From the NCBI RefSeq assembly GCF_036898095.1, contig NC_090746.1, forward strand, positions 115,378,063 to 115,442,062: a stretch of DNA of 64,000 nt. Reading direction: 5' to 3'. The notes below the pieces were generated by a model. It was not told the origin of the DNA. It worked only from the letters and a program-made list of their open reading frames with translations, and did no database searches. This stretch comes from Palaemon carinicauda (taxonomy: Eukaryota; Arthropoda; Malacostraca; Decapoda; Palaemonidae). The position numbers were made by a program, and so were the translations under genes. Below, one piece after another: positions 35,386-48,000 of the stretch; position 1 is the first letter of the stretch; every line of letters begins with the position of its first letter.

Positions 35386-36089
35386 GTATACTGTATATGG
35401 TCAGTCTCCAGGGCAATGTCACAGTCCCTTGCCTCTGCCAGTCATGAGCGGCCTTTAAACACATTCTACAAACTTTGTAGTATCGCCCCTCAGAAATCAG
35501 GAGCCATAAGCAAATTCTGAAAAGTGCAAACAAATCTTGGACATAAGACATCCGATACATCCTCATGCCAGTTCAATGCAAGCTTAGTCCCGGAAGAGCT
35601 TTACAACTGTGGAGGAACTGCCAAGCCAAATATCTGTACTAAATGATATAATGGACCAATGGAGGGACTCTGACAGGCTACCAACCACCAACAATGCAGT
35701 GCAGGACTCCACTTGAGAAATTGCTGATGGAACACTACTTCCCAGACATGATTGGTGTGCTCTCAACAGAGCTAGAGCAGGAGTGGCCTGAACAGGTGTC
35801 AACTTGGTTAAATTGGGACCTTAAAACTGACCAGTACTGCAAATGTGGACAAAATATCCAGACTTTTATTAGTCTCCAATCATGCCCATTATCTCATAAT
35901 TTGGATAACACTAACTTAGTGTCAATGAAAGAATGCTTAAATTGTTGGCTGTTTGGCATGATGAGCTATAATGATGATGACTGCAAGTATGGACCGAATC
36001 AAAACAAACTGAATATGGCACTGGAAAACACTAGTAGGCAATCTGGGAATTACTATTACTTTTCCAACTACAGTATGAAACAATCTTGA

Positions 36090-37103
36090 ATGGTGCACAA
36101 AACTAAATTTGTAAACGAACAAGCAAGTAAATGGAAATGCGATAGACTGTATATCCGCGTTTAAAACTACCATCGGATAAGAGGAGGTAAAATTAAGTTG
36201 AATTTATCTTGTATCTGCAGTATGACTGCTAAATTACAAAACCGTTTGTATAGGCTAGGTTTTCATTGGGTAGAGAGATGGTATTACAAATTTTTACTTA
36301 ATGTACCCTTAAAAATACTAAAAGCCTAAAGCCGATTATCTCTCTTTTCCCGCATATGACGCCCTCGAGGGAAAACATCGTTTTAAGTTTCAAAGTTAAT
36401 GACAATGAACAAATATATGCATTTACACATCCAAGTGATAAATAACAACATTAGCTCTTAGTAAACTGTAAGGCTCTGTCCACATGGACGAGCTTTACTC
36501 GACAAACTTTGTTTAAGGTGACGTCAGAAGCCTTGAAGCAGCAAGCAATGATCGGTATAGGTTTTTTCATATGATTACCAAAATAATGAAAGCTTGGCTC
36601 ATTGGTGGTTAAGATTGGGGAGATGTCATTGTCTGACGTACGAAGTTACATTTTACACCTAATGATATACTATTTCTGTATCCTCTACTTGAAAATTTGA
36701 AAATTTCCGAGTTTATTTGGTCCTGTGAGGAGAATTTAAAAAATTTGATAGTTGTATAAACAACATCCCCTCAGCCTTTGGATGTGAGGGCCGATGTTTA
36801 GAGGGATCGTGATTCACGATAGTGTATATACTATAGGGAATCACACATTTGCAGTAGCCAATAATATGTACATACTGTGCAGGAATACTATGTACATAAA
36901 CGTGGAAAAATCAATACATTCATTAGTGAAATTGTTTGGATAAATACAACAGTAGAGTACAGTACTGTATATGCTGATCATGTACTTATGTTTGGTATGT
37001 ACCTTACTCCTGTAAATACCAATATACTGATCATGTACTGTATGTACAGTACTTACTATAGTTACAAATATATTTTTTATAACATTCAGTTCTGTATTTA
37101 TAT
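36090..37103. other. Gene-free stretch with one foldback relic
   Basis: No gene seen. 36474-36540 (ctgtccacatggacgagc ... gtgacgtcagaagcc) looks like a single worn arm of the 33946 foldback family. Around 36950-37070 there are many gtactgta palindromic runs of low complexity. Confidence 0.4.
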
Positions 37104-37259
37104 AAAAGGGATTTTGACGAAGGAAAAATCTATTTCTGGGCGAGAGACCTGTACCGCCCAGTGAAATGCTCCTTTTAGCATCATTTCTAAGGTATATAAC
37201 GGCTAGAAATGATGCTAAAAGGAGCATTTCACAGAGCAGCACAGGTTGAGCCCAGAAAT
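37104..37259. mobile_element. MITE fragment with a perfect 29-bp hairpin
   Basis: Starts aaaagggattttgacgaagg, the terminal repeat of the family seen at 44763 and 61115. It then has a perfect inverted repeat, 37161-37189 (gtgaaatgctccttttagca...) against 37204-37232, with a 14-base loop. It ends in agcccagaaata, that is, in a truncated inverse terminal repeat. The unit is a collapsed, mirror-image derivative of the longer MITE. Confidence 0.85.
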
Positions 37260-37665
37260 AAAAATATATAACTACTTACCAGAAAGTATTCCTCCAAAAA
37301 AGGCTCAGTTGGAGACGTGGATGGAGAATAAGCTGAGCAGTTACAAATTCAACAAAATGAACGATGAAGGGTCATAGCTGCACTGCATAATACAACTATA
37401 CAGACGAGTCATCACTGATGTAAAGAAAAATATTTGAAATGGATTAGGTCAGGATATTACATACAATACATGTCCATGTACAGTACACTACATTAATAAA
37501 AAATAATTAAAAAAAAACTAACACTTTTAAGTTACAATAGATACTGATACTGTACTGTAAATTGATAGAAAATTATATTCAAAGTTACTTTTTATACAGT
37601 ATTTTTCTTTACAACTATGACTGTAGCTGAATAATACAAATGGAAAATTTTGAAAAATATCTTAC

Positions 37666-40197
37666 CATTTTGCAAGGGGAGGATTATCTACGCCATCATC
37701 ATCACAGACTTCCATTGTGGTTTCTATAGGAGAGGTTGCTGGAGTTAATTCAGGGTCAAGAGAATCTTTGGTTGAAGGAGGAGGTGGTGATGGCTGAAGC
37801 TCAGGCTCGGCAGGTAGTGGTTGCCGTTTCGCCCAACGGGAGAAGAACATAGTTATGGGCAGCTGCTTTGTCGCCTTCTTCATTAGTCCAAGATGCTCTT
37901 CTATCCAGTAGAAGTCTTATCCATGGAACGCATAAACTTTAGTGCACAGACCAAGGAATGATCCATGCTGTACACCTTCTACTTCAACTCTTCCAAAAAT
38001 TGTGACACTTCTGCCAACTACTTGGGCATAATGCCTTCCTCATCCTTGTCAGGGTCATCAGCCTCCTCCTCTTTCTCACTTGCTGAATCGATTTATTCAG
38101 CCAAGTTTTCCTTGGTCAGCTCCTCGTCATGGCCATCTAGCAACTCCAAGGTGTGCTCAACCACTTCTTCAAAGCTTTGGACTTTGACTGTCCTAACCAA
38201 AATTATAATTTTCTAGTCTCTTGGAAGGCTTCATTAGAACTGAACCCGCTAAAGTCCTTGACGCACCCTGGCCACATACATTTTCAGCTGGCATTCACAG
38301 TTTCAGGCTTGATGTCATAGAAGGAATCCTTGACTACAGACAGATAGTTTACAATCATGAACTGCTTCCAATAATCAATCATGCTGAAGTCAGGGTTGTT
38401 GTCGGTGGCTTTATGGAATGGCTTCATCACTTGTTGGCTGCAGTGAGCCTTGAAGTTCTTGATTACCCCCTGGTCCATAGACTGGTTGAGGGCAGTGGTG
38501 TTCGAAGGAGAGAACACCACTTGAACATTAGGGACCTTCACCCTGATGGAGGATAGATGTTTGGGAGCTTTGTCAAGGCTGAGGAGGACTTTAACTCCAT
38601 TCCCTTGTTCTTGAAGTAGTCCTTCTCCTCCAACAAGCAGCAGTACTGGAACCACCTCAAGAAAGGCTCCTTCATCATCCATGCCTTCTTTTTGTGCATC
38701 CAGTAGACAGGCAGCAAATTCAAGTTGCGACACTGAAGTGCACGGGGCCTTGCTGACTTATAAATAAAGCTGGGTTTAATAAGACGGCCAGCAAAGTTAC
38801 TGCACAAAATCGATATACACCTGGGGAAGACAGAAAAAGGCACATTTATTAAAATGACATGATAAATAATAAAAAAGAAATACAGAATTACATCAAACCA
38901 TAAATTAAAAAATAATAAAGTGAATTCTACAGTATTACACATTTTTATTAGAGAAACAGGAAAAAAAATCTACTGTTAGCCTACCTATCCTTTGCTGCCT
39001 TAAAACTGGGAGCATGGCATTCTTCCTTGGCAATGAACATCTGAGGCATCTTCTTCCTAAACAAACCTGTCAAGAAACAAAATTATTATTTTAATCAAAA
39101 TACTAAATTATGTTAAGAATACACTACGTAAAATAAATTGCAACAAGTAAATTTAAAAACAGAATGTACGCTAATTAACATTTATGTTAAGGATATGTAT
39201 ACTCAAATGCAAAATCTTCAATAAATTAAGTACAAAACAGTATGTACAGGTACTGAAGGTACTAAAAACTAATTCAAATTAGCAAAACTACATAGTAGTT
39301 TCGTACAATACTGTACTGTATTTACTGTAGACACCTGTCTCTATGTTAATAACAATTTTAAACTAAAATTAAACAAGATTCACACAAAAATTAATTTTGT
39401 ATACTATACAGTAACTAACATAAGAATTTTAAATATAAATGTCCATAAACTTACCAGTTTTATCCATATTCTAAACTTGTACTGGCTTGTACCACTTCAC
39501 GATGAGCTTTTGAAGCTCAATTGGGAAACTTGCCACTGCCTCATGGTCTGCAGAGGCTGTCTCGTCAGTAATTTTCACATTCTTCAGGCCAAACTATTGC
39601 TAAAACTTATCAAACCAGCCTTTGCTGGCTTGGAAAGGTGTCTGTGGAGTTGTGGCGTCTTCGCTGGTGGATGGCTGAAGATCATCCTCCGTGAAGTGGA
39701 GGCACTAGCAACCATGGTAGCATGAATCTTAGCTGCATTCTTCTCTATGTACCTTAGGGTACACTTTGTGAATGCCGAAGTCTGTCTTCAGCTGCTTATA
39801 AAATCCCTTCCTTGCAATTATCAAGGACCTTTATCTTCTCCTCAAGCATCGTGACCTTACTCTGCTGTTTAGAAGAATCTTTAGAAATCAAAGCAGTTTT
39901 CTTGGGAGGGGCATAATGATGAAACAAAGGCAAAATTCTGGCAAAATACCTTGAGATGAAGAGGGAAATGTATATAAGAGGATAAATGAAGCAAGAGTGG
40001 GGCTGAATCAATGAGAGAAGGGATGTTATGCTGGGCGGAGAGGGAATCAGCGTGGTCGATTTGAAATCGTCGAGCCGCAAGAGTACTTACTGCGAAATTG
40101 CGAGTGTGTGATTTGTTCTTTAATAGGTTTACGGTTCTCTGTAACTCGAACATTCCAAATCGAGAAGAAAGAACCTGCGAATAGGGAGGTCTGACTG
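37666..40197 (-). pseudogene. Tigger/pogo transposase locus with apparent introns, decayed
   Basis: Read on the - strand: a TA-flanked end CAGTCAGACCTCCCTATTCG at 40197; a helix-turn-helix start (QQSKVTMLEEKIKVLD, about 39870); a worn block back to NMDKTG (about 39460). Next is a 388-bp stretch 39454-39067 with donor GTAAGT and acceptor TTGACAG, after which the text resumes exactly in register as LFRKKMPQM ... SFKAAKDR. A second GT-AG interval (38984-38821) splits the Arg codon and resumes CISILCSNFAGRLIKPS. The DDE part follows with LSLDKAPKH and PSNTTALNQSMDQGVIKNF (38590-38440), then WPGCVKDFSGFSSNEAF. The acidic tail is broken by several TAG/TAA codons (near 38095, 38020, 37985 and 37905). 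The last part ends at 37666 on AAATG|GTAAGA, a further possible donor. The left terminal repeat was not found. Confidence 0.7.
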
Positions 40198-40199
40198 TA

Positions 40200-41005
40200 G
40201 AAAAAAATACTTATAGGGAAGATATATACTGTACATATACTTGGAGACGGACACCATCGCCTACACACTAGACTAGAATGTCTAAACAGCGCATTGCCAC
40301 ATTCCCATTGGCTGACGGTAACACTCCAGTCAATTCAACAGAGTAGTAAATTCCACAGTCCTCATCATCCAAATCAACAATTCCATTTGTAATCAGTTCA
40401 AATTTCTGGGTCATGAACAGTTAAATCAATATTATCCAAGAACCGTCTGTCCAAATCCTTCATATGGTCCAAATTCAAATATCTTATAATAACTGCATTC
40501 AAAACAGAAAATGGAAAAGGAGGAAGTGCAGCCTACAAATAAAAATAGAAATAAAGGAACTTAGAAACACTCTTAGTTAACTAAACTACCACACTAAAAC
40601 AAAATTAATATACAGTAAATAAACTAATTCTATTATTCACAACTACACTAAGCAAAATAAAATAACACTGATAAATAAAAAAATTACACTTCCAATATTA
40701 CCAGATAAATCCAGTATTCAAAATACTCTTTCTGTAGTCAAGATTTAAAAAAGTCACTCCAGACATTAGCTTCTGTCCTGGCTAAGCCATCTAACCAAAA
40801 AAAATACAAAACATTGTTATTCTAAGTCTTAGTTGCTACGATCAACCATTGCAATAACTACTTCCTTTTCTTCGCTCTCCCTCTCTCGCAGTCTAAAGGA
40901 TTTGGCAAAGCAAATCAGAATATAAATGTTCAAAAAAAAGAACAGGGTGGCCTTAGCACTCCTCACATCTCTAATTCACAAAATTATCTCCGGTACAAGA
41001 CACAG
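40200..41005. other. Gene-free stretch
   Basis: AT-rich with no coding signal or recognised repeat up to the LINE insertion. Its last 13 bases (40993-41005) are the left copy of that insertion's target-site duplication. Confidence 0.5.
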
Positions 41006-41340
41006 GAGGATAGATGTGAGCGAGGCAAGAGAGCGTGCTAGAAATAGGAATGAATGGCGAGCGATTGTGACGCAGTTCCGGTAGGCCCTGCTGCTGCCTC
41101 CGATGCCTTAGATGACCGCAGAGGTAGCAGCAGTAGGGGATTCAGCATTCAGGATTCATCTGTGGTGGATAATGTGGGAGGGTGGGCTGTGACACCCTAG
41201 CAGTACCAGCTAAACTCGGTTGAGTCCCTTGTTAGGCTGGGAGGAACGTAGAGAGTAGAGGTCCCCTTTTTGTTTTTGTTTCTTTGTTGATGTTGGCTAC
41301 CCCCAAAAATTGGGGGAAGTGCCATGGTATATGTATGTAT
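41006..41340 (+). mobile_element. 5'-truncated LINE insertion with 13-bp target duplication (copy C of the 868-2624 family)
   Basis: 335 bp matching copy A from 2291 to about 2624: gaggatagatgtgag, then GAREKARDRNEW-like coding end, the 3' UTR block ctaacagtaccagc-type text, cggttgagtcccttgttagg, and a tail atgtatgtat. The same 13 bases, gtacaagacacag, lie directly before (40993-41005) and after (41341-41353) the insert. Truncation at the 5' end plus a duplication are the marks of target-primed reverse transcription. Confidence 0.93.
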
Positions 41341-42870
41341 GTACAAGACACAGTGTGGATCAACAATGACCAATTACAATTCTCTTGCACACACTATGGG
41401 GTAATTTCGAATAAATCTGGGAGAAGACAAGACATCTTTAAATAGATAAAAACAAACAAAAGCCCTGACAATCTGAAGTAGATGTCTGCATACAAACAAG
41501 TCGACTCTAAGATTGAAGACGACAATACAGCATGAATAGAATTTTATTGTGGGTAGATGCCGTTGGTCTACTTGCTTTGAGGTATTAGTTCATTGGAAGG
41601 AAATGAAAAGGGGTAATTTTCATGAGATAATGTCAACATATTAAGCTTCTGGAGATAAAAGAAATATGAACATCAGGAGAGGTTCATGGTAATAAAAGGT
41701 TTTGGTCAAGGAATAAAATATTTGGAAGGTAGATAGTGTGACACTTGAAAGTAAATTGCTCTATCAATTCTATGAGCAATGTAAAATTTATGAAATGTTA
41801 GATTAATTTTGTCTGTAAATACTAATGAACTTGTTAATCTGCCCTTGAAAGTAAAACAACCATTAAATTCAAATTTATTTGAAATGGTCAGACTTCCAAC
41901 AACGAATACAGTACATGCTATTAATATAGTCACTTAATACGTCTTCAAATGTCTATCAATTTATTGTATAGTTCTATTATACAGATAAATGCACGAGAAT
42001 TCATAAATCTAAATAAAGATTTTGTATATCCTTTTATCAGCTAAATGGTATGGCAAGGTAATTCTAGTAGGTCACTAAAACTACATGGATGACACCTATC
42101 ACAAAGTCTTGTGCTAATAATCCATAAAACTTACTTTATGTTGGTGATTAACATCAAAAGTGAAATTACGTTTACACAACCATTACCAATAACATGTGGA
42201 CACATCTCACTGGGTATATACGTATTTACAAAATTGTGAACTAGGAATAACAGCAAATACAACATTGTAACTATGTCGGGCAGTAAGATCTTTCACAAAT
42301 GAGTGTTATAATGTTAACACTACATTTATGAAAATTATAAAAAAAATTTGGTTGACAATTCACATATTGAATTAATTTTTCATTCAGTAACCTAATTTGT
42401 AGAAACTTTAAAAAATCTTTCATGATTATATAAATAAATCTGCTTTATTAAAATCACAAGGCTTGTTTACAAGCAATCGTAATCTCCCTCTACATTGTAA
42501 TACCTTACCTTAAAAGTCCCATGAATTTATAATAAATATTTTCAAGCATACATAATAATGCACCATAGTAAAACCCATATTCTATAAATTAAATTGTTTA
42601 TTTCATTACTTGCTTGAAGTTCATATGCTATTCGCCCTTTGAGTGAACGGCTCGGGCAGATTAAAGCAAAAAAAAGTAAAAATAAAACTTTGTGAAGGTG
42701 TATACCCTTGTTTCTGCCAATAGATGCGGTGGGAAATGGTTTCTCATTGTAAACTATGAGTTTCCCTATCCGCCATCATTTTGGCTCCTCATTCACCTGT
42801 ATAGTTCTTACAGTACTGTTATTTGAAGTTAGAAGTACTGTGAGTGGAAACTCGAATGTCTTCTTGTCTT
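41341..42870. other. Gene-free stretch
   Basis: AT-rich DNA without a recognisable gene or repeat. The 75-codon - strand ORF near 41706 shows no domain. Confidence 0.5.
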
Positions 42871-42879
42871 TTAAAAGGG

Positions 42880-44760
42880 TTTGTCATCTGGTGTTGAGAA
42901 CTAACTAATTATCAAGATAAAGTACTCTTATCTAAAACAGATACAATCACTTCTTTACTGGGGCCATAACTTTTGTGAATACTCAAGGTGAAACACAGGC
43001 AAGGGAACTGGTAATCTCTTCCTTGATAGACTAACCAGAAGTACATCTGTGAATAGCATGAAAATAAGCGTCTTACAGATCAATTGAAAACTTCCAATCG
43101 TTATTTTGAACTGCTGTTAGAACTGATGAAGGGGTCTCTAAGGAGAACCTGGTTAGAGCTGCGAACTTTTTGTGGCAAGAAATGACAAGGATTGGTCTCT
43201 AAAACACATAGATTTCTGTACCAGGAGCATGAAACCTTCGGGAAGTTTCTAATACTTCTTCTATTGATTCCTTCAATAACACAAGTATTTCCCTTTTGCA
43301 TACAGTAGTCTGTCATTTCTATACTGTGTTGGAATGTAGAAAAGAATTTTGGTACAGTGCATAACAAGGGAAGTAATTTGAAAGGTCGTTGGTAGCCTTT
43401 CCATAACACTACTACTGCCCACAGATCTAGGAGTAGTTTGCTCCACTCTGCATAAAACACAGCGACAGTCTACCCCTTCTTTTACTTAATTGTCATCAGT
43501 TTTCTTTGTTCATTCCTCCTCCCCAGTTAGATGCTAAAGATTGTCTCTGAACTTTTTGCACCTTCCACAAAAATCTATTATTCTTAGGCTTTTCGCAACA
43601 ATTTTTGGCTCAGATTTTGAAAAAATTTTTGGCCCGAAAATCGGCCGAAATTTTCGAAAAAATTTTCGGCCTGAAAATCTGCCTATCCTGATTTTGTGTC
43701 AAAAGTGATAAACAGTAGATGGACCACTAAACTGATTGGAAGAAGGCCATGACTGATAACTTATTTCTTGTGTGTGTAATTAACTGCTCTGCTAAATTTT
43801 GGTAGCTTATCCAAATAAAAAAGTTGACCCATTATGGGAGATGACATTAACCTGTTCTTTTGAGCTTTAGAAAATTGTCGTCTAAGAAAAAATCGGTTTT
43901 CTTAGTAGAACACAACTGCAGTAAGCTTGAACTAATTTTGTGGAAGTTAGTTACCACCCAATCTAAACATTTAAAGTCTAAATAATTTGTATTTGATCAT
44001 TATAAAAATTGACTTTAAGGCTACTGAGGAATTATATATAACCCTTATTATGTAAATAGAATTCACAAACTAAATCATATGTAAACAGAATTCACAAACT
44101 AAATCATATGTAAATAGAATTCACAAACTAAATCATTTCAAGGGCTCTACTCGAACCTTCTGGTATACCTCTCAACTCTTTTTTGTGTATAAGAAAACTT
44201 CCATGCTCTATCAGTGATTGTTTTGCATGTTTGATAAATAATTTTTTTATGATTGAATATCTGAATCTACTTTTTATGATGGAAAATCCTGGCCATTTTC
44301 ACCATTAAAGGAGGGAACAAAACAAAGAGGAACCTTTTTTATCAGCCTCTTGTAAAATGGCTTCAATTCCTGTTTTCATTTCAGGTGGAAATTTAGATTA
44401 GAGAACAGTAAATGGCGAAGACATTAATGTGGAAACTTTAGATTGATTTAGTTTCCCTTTTAACAGAATTGTTAGGGTACAAATCCATGATCCTATTCAC
44501 TAGCTTTTGAAAAGGTGTTTCCTAAACACCCTCACCATCATCCGACTAACCTGACTGTTATCTTGGATCTTTATCTTGATCCTCATCCAATTCTTCATCG
44601 CTGGAATTGACCAACTTTCTTTCCGTTTTGGTATTTTCCCAAGATAGATAAAGGCATAGCTGAACTACTTGATGCGTAATCAGGTATGTGAGGAGTTTGA
44701 ACCATCCTAACTTCCCTATCAAACAGTATCCAATATACCACCCCATCTTTTGAGGTACAG
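42880..44760 (-). mobile_element. Decayed DIRS fragment, antisense (RT, probable Gag end)
   Basis: On the - strand, 43460-43300 gives LLLDLWAVVVLWKGYQRPFK, the counterpart of SDPWVTIVLREGYRIPLK in the complete element. 43130-42990 gives, across frames, ETPSSVLTAVQNNDWKFSID, then L-stop-DAYFHAIH and VFTKVMAPV, the counterpart of the DWFFTIDLQDAYLQVP and FTRIMAPVAA blocks. Upstream, 44740-44450 has SSDEELDEDQDKD and TPFQKLVNRIMDLYP, probably from its Gag region. Stops throughout. It differs from both other DIRS units in the window. Confidence 0.6.
44052..44138. repeat. 29-bp tandem repeat, three copies
   Basis: Unit gtaaatagaattcacaaact plus aaatcatat, with one t/c change in the middle copy. 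It lies inside the DIRS remnant. Confidence 0.9.
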
Positions 44761-44762
44761 CT

Positions 44763-45060
44763 AATAAAGGGATTTTGACGAAGGAAAAATCTATTTCTGG
44801 GCGAGAGACCTGTGCCGCCCAGTGAAATGCTCCTTTAGCATCCTTTCTAGGGTATATAACTGCTATGTATTACCAGAGAAAAAAGTTGCATAGGAATGCC
44901 AGGGATTAACCCAGCTCGCTCACCTATATTAGGTGTCGGTATATAGTAACGGGGGCGTGAAAACCACAACCAGAGGTCTCGTGCCATTTAGATATCTCCT
45001 CTTCAAATATCCCCGTTACTACGAGGTGCCGTTCTACATCCACTACTGGATGCTATCTTT
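44763..45060 (+). mobile_element. ggattttgacgaagg-type MITE, left part
   Basis: Starts aaagggattttgacgaagga at 44765 with aatctatttctgggcgagag, then ccgcccagtgaaatgctcc. The interior (gttgcataggaatgccaggg, ccagctcgctcacc, atccccgttactacgaggtg) matches the 27299-27577 copy in reverse. The right terminal repeat is not seen, so the copy is incomplete. Confidence 0.7.
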
Positions 45061-48000
45061 AGAGACAGTTGTACTAGTACTGAATTGCCCCTTTGGTACT
45101 TCATTATTATCCCAAAGCTTATTATCATTGGGAAAATATGTTTTTGTAGAATTAGGCTCAACAGTTTCCCTAACTAAATCTAGTGACTTGTTTTTCTAAG
45201 CTCTTTGGTAAGACTTTATTCAAACTTTTCAACTAAATAGGAGTATAAAACTTACATTCTTTTATAGGAATTAATATTAACTGGCTTTTCTGAAATGGGA
45301 ACCTGCTCTGCACTGACCCATTTCGAAGAAAGAACGTAGCAGAACTATGGACATGTACTGTATAGGAATTTATCATAACCTGATTGATTATGCTCATGAG
45401 CAGAGCTTGAAATCTCATTACCTATGGTGCTTGTAAATAATGTTGAGACTGCAAAATTCTTTCAATCTTTAATTCAATACTGTCTAACAGGCACCTAAAC
45501 TTAGCCCAAATTTCCTTATAAATCTACATTCTTTATGCCTAAACCACTAACCTGGCCTATGTTAACAGAAGTAGCCTGAAGGGCAGGGGAAAGGATCGAC
45601 CTAAAATCTTATCTCAAACTAAACACTTTTATTTTTTTTAAATTTGCTTTCACTATCTTTTGCTATAAGATCAATTACTTTTCAATAAAGTAGTATCATT
45701 CATTTTAATAAAGAGCAACACTTGTTATTCCAAATTAATAAAGAACGTGAATCCTTGGCATTCAACAAACATCGAATGCAAACCTTATTTCGTTTAAATT
45801 AGATTATTTACTCTAACATCACAAACCATTGTTAACGAAACCATAATTCCTATACAACTGTGATGAGCTTATTCTAAAGTATGAGTGAACAGAAAGAGAA
45901 CCTAGCTTACAACCACTGCAGCTCAGTCACAATTTGTTTACAACAACATACCATCTCCACCGCAGCTACCAGGGAGAACAAGGGTAGTACACAAGAGCTT
46001 CAAAAAGTTTATTATTATTATTCTTTTTTTCTTTAATGTGGCCCATCTATTCCCATGAAGGGGGGTGAATAGCAAATGAACTTCATAGAAATTCCATTGA
46101 AATAAAATGTGTTTAAGAATTATGAAATATTGTTTTATATCATATGGGGATTTTTATCAAAAGCTATATTACTTAATAGCTTCCACTAAATCTTGACCTT
46201 GGCACTTTTAAAAATTTGTTTTCCTGAAAATTTTCTTTCTTTGGCACAGATTTATACTTAGCATTCATGGTCCAGTATAGGTTATTCTCTCAATAACTTG
46301 AAAGCTTCAGAAACCTATCAAATAAGCAATTTCAAAATTAACACTTCAAACAAATTGATAATTTCAATGAAAAAAATTAATTCGAACAAAAGAAGACCAA
46401 ACTTTTGCATTTCTAGTAGTCTTAAAATTTGGATACAGTTAGAAATGTGGCTATATACATACAGTACCTATTTACAAAGACTTATTAAATAATAAAAACA
46501 ATTAGCTTAATCTGGTGAAGAAATTCAAGTCACAAATTTTCTAAAATTCAAGTGCACACAAAGCACATGTTTTTACTCAATGTTTGGTACTATAGTTCAA
46601 AATGCACCAATTTACAGCACAATTTCAAGCACAGGTGTTGCTTGGTCCCAACAATATTTACTACATTTATGCAAAATCATTGAAAGCCAAAATGTATGTA
46701 ATCTTTAAAACAGTATAGTTCATGTCCAAGATTTCTTTTCACAAACTTATCAATACCTAATTGATGTTTAAACAAAGGCTAATGGAAAATCATTAATACA
46801 CACAAACAACTGCTTTACAAATAATTTTTCCTTTGTGCTTATCAGCCAATATTCAGAATTCCAAACTTATAAGTCAGTAATGGCTGTCTTTAGTGAGGCA
46901 GCACTGAAGAATCTTTTTTTCCTTAATTACGCTTTACTCAACACCACATCATCAAAAGAAAAGGGTTCCAGCAACTTTGCTTAAAAACCAGCTGTTTGTC
47001 AAAACAAAATCTATCCCACAAACATTCCCCCCCCCTCGATGTTCTAGTTTTATGAATACTATTGTACACACATCATCAAAATTGAAAAAAAGTATATGGC
47101 AGCCCTCATCAGGTACATAACGCACTATCTGGATGATTTAATTAAGGTACTTCATACTTATATAGGGGGTCAGTGATTTAAAATCCAAAAAATAGGTTGC
47201 AAATGGCAAATTTTATCACTAGACCTGTAATCAATTGAAAACATTGTCATTTGGTACTAATATTCCAAGACAACTAGAGGAAACTGAGTTCTTGGTAAAA
47301 TATCTTAAACATGATAATGCTGGAAGAATCAAGGTACACGCACCAAAAAAATACTTGATGATCGACAGGAACTTGTGAGGGAACCTTTGATGCAGATGCT
47401 GTACATACAAATTATCTTTAAGTTTAAGGCAATGAAACTAATCACCTTAAACTCTTACATAGCTCAAACACAACTGAAACAGTACATGAAAAGATTTAAA
47501 ATATAATCATGGCAAATTTCGACAGACTAGGTAACCACATGCCCTGAAGTCGTCTAAACCAACAGCAAAAGATGACAATTAATCTCAAGGGAACAACAGA
47601 CCTACCTCTTATATAGATCATAAATCAGGGAAAATGGTAACAAGATTTAGATTCTAAATGGAGAACTGGAAATAAACATTCCAAACTGTTCAATACGGGA
47701 GAGGTAACCTCCATGCAGCCACCAGATTATTATTATCATTACTAGGTACGCTACAACCCTAGTTGGAAAAGCAGGATGCTATAATCAACATTAAAATAAT
47801 CTTCATATATAAACTATAAAAAGAGACTTATGACAGCCAGCTATTCAACATAAGAACATTTGCTGCAAGATAAGAGTAAACATACATTGAACAGTAGCTG
47901 GAATAATTGTTAAGTTTTTTCTTTACTTAGTTCTTCTCATAGAATAATTGTAACAATATGGTATTTACAAAGAACCAACTCCAATAGTGGATATAACAGC

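Larger units (their letters stand above)
33780..35995 (+). mobile_element. Decayed LINE split by a foldback element
   Basis: Before the insertion: ELKKGVILLKLNKAAGIDGI and FLKCLGPKAQ (33815-33915), the entry to a non-LTR RT. After it: NYLLTPYQFGFRPTLTSCAQ (34348-34408), IDLKAAY near 34473, LPQGSVLAPMLFNIYT (34641-34690) and a worn IYADDLCLATQ as ISSMQIHVWLRRLPP-type text. The distal C-terminus survives as EHYFPDMIG and CKCGQNIQTF (35690-35900), a CCHC-like end. Many frameshifts. Overall order fits one element of the Jockey-like group interrupted at 33946-34193 and possibly at 34960-35600. Confidence 0.7.

Noticed and set aside
38221..38556. 111-residue ORF on the + strand
   Set aside because: Mirror of the Tigger DDE region, which is on the - strand.
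43101..43460. 119-residue single-exon gene on the - strand
   Set aside because: The text aligns with DIRS RT blocks and continues in other frames with stops, so it is a transposon relic.
43600..43690. Palindromic ttttcggccgaaaattt-type run as a regulatory element
   Set aside because: Low-complexity local repetition with no partner or context.
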